A DNA stretch of 64,000 nucleotides from assembly GCF_000014865.1 (NCBI RefSeq), contig NC_008576.1, positions 3,556,001 to 3,620,000 of the forward strand. The letters run 5' to 3'. The first letter of the stretch is position 1. Every line of letters starts with the position of its first letter. The stretch comes from Magnetococcus marinus MC-1. Its GTDB lineage: Bacteria; Pseudomonadota; Magnetococcia; Magnetococcales; Magnetococcaceae. Positions 18,092 to 26,474 of the stretch are shown here, one piece after another. A model generated the notes under the pieces. That model had not been told where the DNA came from, made no database searches, and saw only the letters and a list, made by a program, of their open reading frames with translations. A program made the translations under genes and the position numbers.

Positions 18092-19159
18092 TTAAAGAAA
18101 GATTTGACTCAACTGCTTTTCGTGGCTACAGATCCACTGATGGATATCCGCCACGATGGTCTCGACAGACCTTTTGGGCTGCCACCCCAGGATTTCCTTA
18201 ATCTTGCGGGTGTCGCTTACATAATATGGGATATCCGCATCGCGGGTTTCCGGTTGTCGGCCTATGACGATCTCTTTGCCGGTTTGGTTTTGGCAAATGG
18301 TCGTCATCTCCTGCAGTGATGCGCTGACATCCACCCCGCCACCAACATTAAAGATCGGGCATGTGCCGGATTCCAGCTTGGGCAGGTGCAGGTGTATCAG
18401 TTCGAACAGATCGGCAATGTGTAAAAGATCACGCACCTGGAGCCCCTCGCCGCCAAACCCCACATAGGATAAGGGGGTGCCATAATGGTGACGGCTTACC
18501 CAGTGGGTAACAAAACCCTGGTCCACTTTTCCCATCTGCCAAGGACCGGCCAGCACGCCGCAGCGGTAGACCAGAGCGGGCAGCTGATAGGCCTCGGCGT
18601 ACTCCATCAGTACGGTTTCACAACTGAGCTTGCTGGCGCCGTACAGAGAGCGGGCGCCTGCCAGTGAAAAATCCTCGGCAATGCCCTGATCAGACCAGCC
18701 TGTACCGGTCACGCCTTGGGGTAGATACAGGCGGGTCTGCATGGGTTTCAGGGGCAGGGCGCGCATGGGGGTTATGGGATAAATCCGGCTGGTAGAGAGA
18801 AACAGCACCGCAGCCTGATGTTGACGGGCCGCCTCAAAACAGTTGAGTCCGCCAGTCAGGTTGGTGCTCAATAAATAGGCCGGAGACTCCCCATAACCGG
18901 CATGGACTGAGGGCTCGGCAGAGCACTCAATGAGCAGGTCAAACGGGCCGACTGCCTCGACATCCTCTTTAACCCGGACATCTCCATGTAGGAACGTAAC
19001 CCCGTGTTCGGCCAGACGCGGCAGCGTCAATTCACTCCCACGACGCTTGAGATTATCCATCACCACCACGTGACGATCCGGATAGGCCTGCTTAAACAGG
19101 ATGGCCAGATTGGATCCAACAAACCCTGCACCGCCGGGTATAAAAAGGGTTCTAAACAT
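18092..19159 (-). CDS. NAD-dependent epimerase/dehydratase, second sugar enzyme
   Basis: A 355-residue extended SDR enzyme. It has [11 protein letters not shown] for NAD binding, [10 protein letters not shown] for the serine region, [17 protein letters not shown] for the Tyr/Lys pair and [18 protein letters not shown] downstream. It resembles the 2-epimerase next to it, 26 bp downstream in the same direction, in fold and motif order but not in close sequence. The two probably act in sequence on one nucleotide sugar. The exact reaction is unknown. Confidence 0.85.
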   Translation of the reverse strand: MFRTLFIPGGAGFVGSNLAILFKQAYPDRHVVVMDNLKRRGSELTLPRLAEHGVTFLHGDVRVKEDVEAVGPFDLLIECSAEPSVHAGYGESPAYLLSTNLTGGLNCFEAARQHQAAVLFLSTSRIYPITPMRALPLKPMQTRLYLPQGVTGTGWSDQGIAEDFSLAGARSLYGASKLSCETVLMEYAEAYQLPALVYRCGVLAGPWQMGKVDQGFVTHWVSRHHYGTPLSYVGFGGEGLQVRDLLHIADLFELIHLHLPKLESGTCPIFNVGGGVDVSASLQEMTTICQNQTGKEIVIGRQPETRDADIPYYVSDTRKIKEILGWQPKRSVETIVADIHQWICSHEKQLSQIFL

Positions 19160-19375
19160 ATATTAAGGCGCTTTCCGACCAAAAGATCCTCATCAGAACT
19201 GATCGGACCAGTCAAGGGTAGTGAAGCGGCATTCAGTAACGTTACGCCCTATGGGCGAGAGAAACAAAAAAAACACCTTCTGATCTCTGCTGACTTCAAG
19301 CTGATTTGCCTCTATCATATTCTCTACTATGGAGAGCATTTCCAGTAACCGCATCACTCTTAAGACAATCCTCCA

Positions 19376-19473
19376 GTAACCGTTCAGAGACCCCGATATC
19401 AAGCGGCTACTGGAGCCGGTAACGGTGGTACGGGGTTTCCCTTTCTCCGTTCAGCAATCACCTTAGCAAGATA
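19376..19473. repeat. 98-bp fragment of IS66 end, identical to 13717-13814
   Basis: It begins with the terminal repeat GTAACCGTTCAGAGACCCC and runs, with no difference that I can see, to AGCAAGATA, where it departs from the full element. No transposase region remains. Confidence 0.93.
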
Positions 19474-19528
19474 TGTACCGCACCCGATTGTTTGGACACA
19501 ATCCCTGCTTACGACTGATTCTGCAAGT

Positions 19529-19589
19529 GTAACCGTTCAGAGACCCCGGTATCAAGCGGCTACTGGGCCGGTAACGGTGGTACGGGGTT
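19529..19589. repeat. Second, diverged fragment of the same IS66 end
   Basis: It starts with the same terminal repeat and matches about 61 bp of the element, with a single-base change (CCGG for CCGA) and a short deletion in TACTGG(AG)CCGG. It then ends. Confidence 0.88.
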
Positions 19590-19741
19590 CATGTATCGGA
19601 AAAACAAAATTTATGTCCCTGCTGATTTGTGGGTAGATGCAAAATCCCGGATGATTCCATTTACTATCTGAGCTATCCTTTATTCCAAGCTCGAGCCTTC
19701 ATGGCAGCGCTGGGATCAGGAGCTATCAGAGGGAAACAGTC

Positions 19742-20355
19742 ATGAACATCCGATTACACGCCAACGCGACAACGACACCAAGGACACGTAAGCAAATTCA
19801 GGATTCAACACTGCCGGTTACCGTGCTTGCTTCAGAGCTTGGTATCACAACGGATACTGTGCGGCGTTGGAAGGGGCGAACCGACACGGAGGATCGATCC
19901 CACACGCCTCATCATTTGCAGACTACCTTGTCACCCGAACAGGAAGCGATAGCTGTGAGCTGCGTCAAACATTCCTTCTTCCCCTGGATGATCTTTTGGT
20001 CGTTATGCGTGAATTCGTCAATCCCGATGTTAGCCGCTCAGGTCTGGACCGATGCCTTCGTCGCCATGGCGTCTCACGCTTACGAGACCTGATTCCTCAA
20101 CCTGAAGGTGAGAAGAAACCCATAAAAACTTTCAAGGATTATGAGCCAGGCTACGTCCATGTGGATTATAAACACCTCCCTCAGATGCCAAATGAATCCT
20201 CTCGTCGCTATCTGTTCGTCGCCATAGACCGAGCCAGCCGCTGGGTCTATCTGGAGGTGTGTGATGATAAATCCGCCAAGAGTGCTACTGGTTTTCTCAA
20301 ACGCCTGACGGCAAAAGCCCTGTCCCTCCCAAAAACATCACCCTCTTTGAAATAA
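19742..20355 (+). pseudogene. IS481 family transposase, frameshifted and 3'-truncated
   Basis: The first frame (from ATG 19742) gives the HTH domain: PVTVLASELGITTDTVRRWK, then RSHTPH. A one-base loss near 19953 (AIAVSC where AVELRQ is expected) shifts the frame. The second frame continues LRQTFLLPLDDLLVVMREFV, SRSGLDRCLRRHGV, YEPGYVHVDYKHLPQM and FVAIDRASRWVYLEV. The last catalytic acidic region (TDNGKEF in the family) is missing because the gene stops after FLKRLTAKA. It is a dead remnant. Confidence 0.9.
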
Positions 20356-20475
20356 CAGCTATTTTCCCATCAGCGTGATATGCTGGCCTTCGGAAAAATT
20401 TGCTCTTTCACAATCGAGATACCCACCCCCGGACACAGAGCTCCCCAACAGGTACGAGCTGGCTCCGGCATGTGG

Positions 20476-20697
20476 TTAAACCTTGTGGGTGACCTGTTGT
20501 GTTGATTGGGAAACTGGCCGTGTAATGCCATTTTCCACCAGAACACGGTCACCCACAGCAAGGTCACGCCCCATTACTTGAACAACTCCACGTGCGGTAG
20601 CCACGCGGACCATGCCGCCGGTGACGGCCACCACTCGCCCGGATACGGACCGCTTGCTGGCGATAAGGTGTCGAAGATCATGCACTGGGTGCGACAC
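20476..20697 (-). CDS. Small phage protein, beta-rich (tail region)
   Basis: A 73-residue protein read from a GTG at 20697 that overlaps the end of the upstream tail gene. The sequence SVSGRVVAVTGGMVRVATARG and GDRVLVENG suggests a small beta barrel with OB- or KOW-like alternation. It is the last phage gene before the IS481 remnant. A longer frame from 20748 would overlap the neighbour further. Family unknown. Confidence 0.65.
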   Translation of the reverse strand: MSHPVHDLRHLIASKRSVSGRVVAVTGGMVRVATARGVVQVMGRDLAVGDRVLVENGITRPVSQSTQQVTHKV

Positions 20698-22054
20698 GTT
20701 GAACCTCCAGGGACGTGGTGATGCGCGGGCCGATGGCCTCATGGGCAACGCCGGTTACCTTGCCCCGCCAGGATCGGCCCATCAGGGCATCATGCACTTC
20801 AATGATCTGACCAGGCATAACACCAGGTCGGTGAACGCAGGTCAGTGAGATCTCCTGAAGATCCTCACCTGCATCAATCTCAGCCCGGCCTCGGGAGAGT
20901 TTGGCCTCAGTGGTAGCCAATAGCGGATCGGAGATATCTTCGCCGGGGTGTTCACCATCGCCCCGCTGGCAGACGATCTCTCCATCCCCTACCTGATCAC
21001 CAGACTGGCCAGTGATGCGCACCTGCACGGGAAAAGAGTCCAAGCCAGCTACGACTTCTGGGGCCGTAAGGCTCCAAGATCGGGAACGCACGGTGAAGGT
21101 CACCCTAGCTATAGCAACACCTGAACTGGCCGCCGTAACGGCCATACCATCTGTAGCCAGTGTCAGAGCACCCAGATCATTGCCCAACCAAATCACCGAT
21201 TGGATGGACTGTGCGGGTTGGGAGAGCGTGGCGCTATTGGACCCATCAAACATGAGATCTTCACTGATGGTGTAGGATTGATCCGCATTGGGAAGCAGTG
21301 CGCCTGATGAGGCTGAAATGCTCTGTATGCTGGTCTTGGGCCCATGGTTTACCAACAGGTGGGCAGATCCGCCGGAGTGAAAGGTGGTGTGCCCCTGATT
21401 AAGCCCATCCACCCGTCGATCCAGCTCAGCAGAGAGATGACCACCGCTGGGCAACCACCCGCGTACTGTGACCCGATTCACACGGTAGCGGGCACGGTGG
21501 GACTCTCTGCAGGAGAGATTATCGGCAGAGTCGGTGAGAATGTGGTCCGGAGTGACCCGGCCCCACTGGGGAACCGCCACCGGAAAGCGGTGACGGACCC
21601 GCAGAATACCTCCGGGCGTAGTCTCCACCACCCCACCAGCCGCCTCTGCAATCGTGCGCACCACATCTAAGGGCGCAGCATCATAGACTGCCAACCGCCC
21701 ACCGGGAATGGTCCAGTCCACCAGATCCCATAGAATGGATTTTCCTACGGCCTCTTCGGCGGCCACACGGGCAGAAACAGGGCTCTCCCACATCCCTTCC
21801 ATGGGCATGGCTCTTGGCATAGTAAAACGAGCCGTGGGGCTAATCAGCGACACAACCAACCTGGGACGACTCACCCCATCACGAGAGAGAGTCTTATTAT
21901 CCACCATCATCTGGAAGATCTCACCACCCAGTTCCAGGGTTACCGGATCATCGATCTGAATACGCTGGAATGAGGCGGGATCCGCCAGCTCCATGGTGCC
22001 TGTCCAGGCGTAGTCCCCCTCGGCAATGGCTAGGGATGCGGAAAGAATTGTCAT
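20678..22054 (-). CDS. Phage tail-tip/baseplate hub-like protein
   Basis: A 458-residue protein from ATG 22054, which overlaps the upstream stop (ATGA). It is mainly beta with few charged helices. An N-terminal virion-type strand region is followed by segments such as GQIIEVHDALMGRSWRGKVTGVAHE near the C-terminus, typical of tail hub or phage GpP/Mu-p44-like proteins. It is placed at the end of the tail cluster, far from the tape measure. The hub call is inferred from position and fold-like pattern. Confidence 0.6.
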   Translation of the reverse strand: MTILSASLAIAEGDYAWTGTMELADPASFQRIQIDDPVTLELGGEIFQMMVDNKTLSRDGVSRPRLVVSLISPTARFTMPRAMPMEGMWESPVSARVAAEEAVGKSILWDLVDWTIPGGRLAVYDAAPLDVVRTIAEAAGGVVETTPGGILRVRHRFPVAVPQWGRVTPDHILTDSADNLSCRESHRARYRVNRVTVRGWLPSGGHLSAELDRRVDGLNQGHTTFHSGGSAHLLVNHGPKTSIQSISASSGALLPNADQSYTISEDLMFDGSNSATLSQPAQSIQSVIWLGNDLGALTLATDGMAVTAASSGVAIARVTFTVRSRSWSLTAPEVVAGLDSFPVQVRITGQSGDQVGDGEIVCQRGDGEHPGEDISDPLLATTEAKLSRGRAEIDAGEDLQEISLTCVHRPGVMPGQIIEVHDALMGRSWRGKVTGVAHEAIGPRITTSLEVQRVAPSA

Positions 22055-23187
22055 AAGGGCAAACCTAAATGATAGGCTCGGACACCCGAGGAGGTCTGCA
22101 CAGGAGGCTGATCCGCCAGCAGATCCCACCATGCGGTCATAGCCCTATGAGCTGAGTCCCGCGCTTGAAGCTGATAGCCCGTTGTGAGAGATGCATGCAC
22201 CGGCTGGGTAGCAGACCATTGGCAAGCCAAACTTTGCTGCACCGGTCCCATGAGCGCATAGCCCGCTTGTAAGGTCTTGAGCAGAGCATCCTGATAGGGG
22301 GCAGAGAGCGCGCGGTCGATAGGGGCACCGTAACGGGCATCCAACCCCCGCCCAACCTGAACCTTCCACAAAGCGGTAAGGGACTGCGGCCAAACAAATT
22401 CACCCAGCGCCCATGGCGTGCGACATGAGCCCGTGACCTGAATGACCCACGAAGCTTCCAGGTGTTGTTCAATGAACGTTCCACACCGATACCCTGCGGC
22501 CAAATAACGCGTAACGGGAAAGCGTATGGCATAGAGGCTGGTCACCTGCCTGGATTTAGGGGCAAAGGAGATATGCCCCTTCAACTGGATGGGAAGTGCC
22601 GGTGCAGCTTGCAGAGTGCTACTTTGGGCGGTAAAGAGGATAGCAGGGGATTCAATGGTGACGACGCCAGAGGCCCGGGCTGTATGTCGCGCTGCCGTGA
22701 TGGTGCTGCTGAGGGAGAGGGGGATCTCGCCGGTGACGGAGATGTCCCGGCTGCCGTTCTCGGCACGGGCCGTGAGGGAAAACCCCAACGCCACCGAACA
22801 GCGCATGCCATAGGCATCCGCCTGAAGGCGTATTGTGCGCTCTATGGGGAGTGTGAAACTTGCCCGGGCATCCTGTACCCTGGCACTGAGGCGGCTGCTT
22901 AAGGCGAGCTTAAGCTCATGCCCAAGCGTAAAGCGCCTGGCCCGGTTTAGATCGGCTGTCAGGGCAATGGGCAGTTGGGTGTTGAGCGCAAATGATGGAG
23001 GTAGATAATCGAAGGCGGCTTCAAGCTGCCGGGACAGTAGCAACGATGACCACCCCCCTACCCCATGGGAAACCTGGATAGACCAGGATGTTGAGAGGGA
23101 TCGGCCCAAGGTCAAACCATAGGGCGCATCAAGGGCCTTTTCTTGAAGGATGGACCACGGGCACTGGACAGCAGCAGAGAGGGGCAT
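22051..23187 (-). CDS. Repetitive beta-rich phage tail protein, unrecognised
   Basis: A 378-residue protein with degenerate repeats. Segments such as SLSTSWSIQV, LEASWVIQV and LTALWKVQV, and LDAPYG/LDARYG/LSAPYQ, recur about every 12 to 30 residues and alternate Trp/Tyr with small polar residues. That suggests a long beta structure. It lies within the tail-tip gene series and is coupled to the next gene. No named family is recognised. Confidence 0.7.
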   Translation of the reverse strand: MPLSAAVQCPWSILQEKALDAPYGLTLGRSLSTSWSIQVSHGVGGWSSLLLSRQLEAAFDYLPPSFALNTQLPIALTADLNRARRFTLGHELKLALSSRLSARVQDARASFTLPIERTIRLQADAYGMRCSVALGFSLTARAENGSRDISVTGEIPLSLSSTITAARHTARASGVVTIESPAILFTAQSSTLQAAPALPIQLKGHISFAPKSRQVTSLYAIRFPVTRYLAAGYRCGTFIEQHLEASWVIQVTGSCRTPWALGEFVWPQSLTALWKVQVGRGLDARYGAPIDRALSAPYQDALLKTLQAGYALMGPVQQSLACQWSATQPVHASLTTGYQLQARDSAHRAMTAWWDLLADQPPVQTSSGVRAYHLGLPL

Positions 23188-23190
23188 GGA

Positions 23191-23577
23191 TCAGGCAGGG
23201 TTGGGAATGGAGAAATCCATCTGCTTAAGGGTTACCATCTCCCCAGCGGTCAGCCCCACATTATCCAGGATGGCATCACCACTGCCCCCCTCAACAGAGA
23301 CATCCCCATCAATCTTGTAGTTGCCATCCTCCAGCCGAAACCAGGTAGCGGTGCCGGTCCCTTCAACCTCACTGGCTACCGGTGCGTTGCTCAAGCTGAT
23401 CATTCCGTCGGTGGCGCTATTATACTGCAGCGTAAAACGCACCAGGGGCAACTCCGATGTGGGGAAATCGGGATTGGGCGGGCGGGTGCCAGGATAGACA
23501 AAGCAGATCCCATCGATGTAGCTCTTCAGATTATTCATAAGCGAGTTGCGCAGGGTATCGTTAAAACGCAGGGCCAT
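23191..23577 (-). CDS. Phage tail-tip structural protein, unrecognised
   Basis: A 128-residue protein from ATG 23577, preceded by AAAGGAGAG. It begins MALRFNDTLRNSLMNNLKSYIDG and then becomes beta-rich (FVYPGTRPPNPDFP; WFRLEDGNYKIDGDVSVEGG). It resembles small minor tail proteins only in size and position. The gene overlaps nothing and is 3 bp from its downstream neighbour. Confidence 0.68.
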   Translation of the reverse strand: MALRFNDTLRNSLMNNLKSYIDGICFVYPGTRPPNPDFPTSELPLVRFTLQYNSATDGMISLSNAPVASEVEGTGTATWFRLEDGNYKIDGDVSVEGGSGDAILDNVGLTAGEMVTLKQMDFSIPNPA

Positions 23578-23588
23578 AAGACTCTCCT

Positions 23589-24110
23589 TTATGCGGTCAA
23601 GGCTGACATATCTTCGATGAGCTGGAGCAACCACCGCTCACCACGGTATTCACGGGTGATCACCGTCACCCCCCTGTTTTCCAGCTGGGCAATCCATGCG
23701 GACAGGCTGTCTCGGATCCGGACATCGCCAAATCCGTTGGTGGATCCTGAGGCATCACAGGAGATCACCACCCGCTTAGGCGTGGGTGTCATGCTCTGTA
23801 TCAACGCATTCCAATCCTCCAGCGTTGGTCTTTCGCGAATCAGCCGATGCACCTCGGGGGGAAAATCGGCCCCAACAGGGATCAATAGGGATGAGGGCCT
23901 GAACTTTAACTCCATACACCCCACCTGGGCGTTGGAGGTTGATAGCGCATGTCTCAACAAGGTTAAATCTTCGTTGAAGGTTTGAAGCTGCATCCCTGCA
24001 TAGGGCGAGGATTCATCAATGATGGTGATGCAGATATTGGCGCTGACCCATCGGAAGGCCGACAGCTCATCCAGAAAGCCCAGATCAAGGGCTGGTGGTT
24101 GAAGAGGCAT
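23589..24110 (-). CDS. Phage tail-region protein with VWA-like DxSxS motif
   Basis: A 173-residue protein. Near residue 119 it has VVISCDASGSTNGFGDVRIRD, a strand followed by D-x-S-x-S as in the metal site of von Willebrand A domains. A later ITREYRGERWLLQLIED follows. The N-terminal half (MPLQPPALDLGFLDELSAF) is unplaced. The domain is short for a full VWA fold. It overlaps the upstream gene by 26 bp. Confidence 0.65.
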   Translation of the reverse strand: MPLQPPALDLGFLDELSAFRWVSANICITIIDESSPYAGMQLQTFNEDLTLLRHALSTSNAQVGCMELKFRPSSLLIPVGADFPPEVHRLIRERPTLEDWNALIQSMTPTPKRVVISCDASGSTNGFGDVRIRDSLSAWIAQLENRGVTVITREYRGERWLLQLIEDMSALTA

Positions 24111-25059
24111 GATTGAGAAACCTGATTTTAAGCGCCTTGCCGGTAACCGTATCCCGCGCCTCCAGATAGAGGGTCTTTTTCACCTCAATAAACTGCTCGG
24201 GATCATCCGGGTGATAGATCTTCTCCAGCACCGTTTGACGGGTCCCCGGAACCTCCTGGTAGAACCCCTCGCTGCTGGGCTCCTCTTCCTCTGCGAGTTC
24301 GTCCTTATCGCTACTACCCGAGGGGGAAGCCTGGCGCAGGCTGACACTGGGGGCTCCCGAGGGCCAAAACTTACGAGGGAAGGATACCTGGGTGGCATGC
24401 CAGTCGGACAGGGCGATGATGCGTACCGGTGGGACCTCTGCCGATTCCACGTTGCCGGATTGCCAGGCATTCTGCATTTCAACAAACTGAGCCGTTGAGA
24501 CGCTCTCCTCTCCATTGCCATAGGTGATTTCGTAGAGGGAAAAACCTACGGTGTAGCGCACCACCAGAGCCCCGATCACCTCTTGGGCGGCATGAAACGC
24601 GCCCCTTTGGCGGTCATAGCGGGGTGGTGTGACCAGATCCCCCTGCTTGTTGCGAAAGGAGGTCTGCTCGATGATTTCCAACACCGGGTGGTCATAGAGC
24701 CAGCGCAGTTTCTTGGTATGCTCTTTGGACCAGGTGATGGTTTCCACCACCGTTTCAGAACGACGCCCGATCAGACGCGCCTCACCCCCGCTGATGATGA
24801 GCCGGGCAGTAGCCGCCACGCGCTTGGAGCAGTAGAGCTTTACGCGCTTTTTGCCAGGCTCTATCACCTCAAGGGGCGTGATCTGACTCATGCTATAGCA
24901 GATACGCCCCCAGCCACAGACGCCTGAGGTTAGACGGCTGAAAGCCACCTGAACTGGCGCAGAGCCCCCTTGGTCATCATCGTTGACCACCAGTTCAAAG
25001 GGCTCATCCAGTTCAGGCGCTGAAAACTGAATCGTAAGCGAAGTGCTGATTTCACCCAT
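24085..25059 (-). CDS. Phage virion protein, unrecognised
   Basis: A 324-residue mainly beta protein starting MGEISTSLTIQFSAPELDEP. A charged linker (SGSSDKDELAEEEEPSSEG) near residues 247-268 separates two parts. It lies in the tail series between a 346-residue and a 173-residue protein. No signal peptide or membrane segment is present. Structural role inferred from position alone. Confidence 0.68.
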   Translation of the reverse strand: MGEISTSLTIQFSAPELDEPFELVVNDDDQGGSAPVQVAFSRLTSGVCGWGRICYSMSQITPLEVIEPGKKRVKLYCSKRVAATARLIISGGEARLIGRRSETVVETITWSKEHTKKLRWLYDHPVLEIIEQTSFRNKQGDLVTPPRYDRQRGAFHAAQEVIGALVVRYTVGFSLYEITYGNGEESVSTAQFVEMQNAWQSGNVESAEVPPVRIIALSDWHATQVSFPRKFWPSGAPSVSLRQASPSGSSDKDELAEEEEPSSEGFYQEVPGTRQTVLEKIYHPDDPEQFIEVKKTLYLEARDTVTGKALKIRFLNHASSTTSP

Positions 25060-25064
25060 GGCGA

Positions 25065-26105
25065 TTACGCACTCTCGCCCGTAATGGCGACCACCACCTT
25101 GTCCGCTGATAAGCTATTGGCCCCGGCGGGGACAATACGTTTCCACCAGATGGGCACGGCTGCGGGATGGGTTTTGAAAGTGATGGTTTCCCCACTGGAC
25201 CAAGCCCCGCCCCAACCCGCCACAGGCAGCGTAAAATAGGGACGGCTGAAATCAGGGTTATTGGGAGCAAAATCACCCCCAGAGATGGAGCCGCTGCCCA
25301 CACTACCCAGCGTATCCCCCACGCAGCTAAAGCTGTTGGCATCGCTGAAGGTCAGGGTCCAGGTCTGTTCAATGCTGCCGATTGAATCGAGAATCGGTAT
25401 AATATTGGTGGGCGCTGTCGTTGGACCGGATCCGTCGTATGTACCCGCAACGGTGGATCCGGTCCAGCTACCCCAGGTTGCCTCGATATCCTCGGGCTCA
25501 ATGACTGAAGCAACGCGGGTATTGCTGGAGGCATAGGCGCTCTGCAAGCTCTGTCCGGCCTCAAAGGTCAGCGTGGCTTTGTCCCCATTCCAGGTCACCC
25601 CACCGCTGCTGGCCAGACGGATAAACTCGACGTTACCGGAGGCATCATCCACATGGTCCTGATCGGAGATGCGGATCAGGTCCCCGTTCTGGAAGATGGC
25701 ATCGGTGGCCGACTCGGTGTTGACATCGATACTGGTGGCCCCGATGGAGACATTGGCATCCAGCGTTCCTGCCCCATAGAGCCGCTCTGATCCGGTGAGC
25801 ATCCCCTGGGTATCGGTTTGGGTGCCGGGAAAGATCAGAATGCGGTCATCCCCTGGGGTGGCTGTCTCCACATAGATGCGCGGATCAATCAGCTTGATAT
25901 CAGCATCGTTGGCGACTTTGAAGAACACCTTGCGGTATTTGGTGGATCCGGCCAGTCGTTCCCCTTGTGGCACGTCGGGCCAGACATTGTTCTTCACCCC
26001 ATCGGCGATCTCACTGGCGGAGATGCGGCCCCCATTGCTGGTGGTATCGCTGACGGTGGTGGATTTGTAGAAGCGTAGTTCTGATGTTTGGATGGGCAAT
26101 TTCAA
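25065..26105 (-). CDS. Phage virion structural protein, unrecognised
   Basis: A 346-residue protein with a glycine/serine/threonine-rich, beta composition. N-terminal segment: LRFYKSTTVSDTTSNGGRIS; C-terminal: GETITFKTHPAAVPIWWKR. Similar proteins of this size occur beside the tape measure in mu-like and lambda-like phages. A tail-surface role is inferred. Confidence 0.68.
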   Translation of the reverse strand: MKLPIQTSELRFYKSTTVSDTTSNGGRISASEIADGVKNNVWPDVPQGERLAGSTKYRKVFFKVANDADIKLIDPRIYVETATPGDDRILIFPGTQTDTQGMLTGSERLYGAGTLDANVSIGATSIDVNTESATDAIFQNGDLIRISDQDHVDDASGNVEFIRLASSGGVTWNGDKATLTFEAGQSLQSAYASSNTRVASVIEPEDIEATWGSWTGSTVAGTYDGSGPTTAPTNIIPILDSIGSIEQTWTLTFSDANSFSCVGDTLGSVGSGSISGGDFAPNNPDFSRPYFTLPVAGWGGAWSSGETITFKTHPAAVPIWWKRIVPAGANSLSADKVVVAITGESA

Positions 26106-26467
26106 ATCTCCATTAACTTGATGGTACCGGTGTAGAGATCATGGTGCGGCCAGAGGGGTTGGAACTGGATGGCCGGTGGTTCGTGATGGCGGAACATCAC
26201 CTGATAGCTCTCTGCCCTCCAGATAAGCGGGAAAACCGCCCCGGATTGCGCAGCCATGGCCTCAATGGCCATCACGGTGGATTGATCCAGCCAGGTCACC
26301 CCATCTGCGGCCTCCAGGGTGATGGGCCTGCCTTTGATCAGGGGTTGGGACCAGAGCACAGGGGTGCCGCCCAGGGTGCGGGCTGTCTCCATAGAAACAG
26401 GGGCCCATGCCCGACGGTCGCTCCACTGGATCGACTCAGGTAGTGTTAAATCACCAAGTTGTTTCAT
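26102..26467 (-). CDS. Phage minor tail protein, unrecognised
   Basis: A 121-residue protein from ATG 26467, the first Met after the tape-measure stop; an upstream Met would overlap that gene. It begins MKQLGDLTLPESIQWSDR, includes an ALEAADG-type segment (ITLEAADGVTWLDQ) and ends with GTIKLMEI. The plan resembles small distal tail proteins. It overlaps the next gene by 4 bp. Confidence 0.68.
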   Translation of the reverse strand: MKQLGDLTLPESIQWSDRRAWAPVSMETARTLGGTPVLWSQPLIKGRPITLEAADGVTWLDQSTVMAIEAMAAQSGAVFPLIWRAESYQVMFRHHEPPAIQFQPLWPHHDLYTGTIKLMEI

Positions 26468-26474
26468 CGGGATA

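Larger units (their letters stand above)
19160..19741. other. IS debris region upstream of the epimerases
   Basis: No gene. It contains two fragments of the IS66 end (annotated separately). Between them at 19474-19528 is TGTACCGCACCCGATTGTTT followed by GGACAC, which resembles the terminus of an IS3-type element. The stretch 19160-19375 would hold the promoter of the epimerase genes; no clear promoter was read. Confidence 0.55.
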
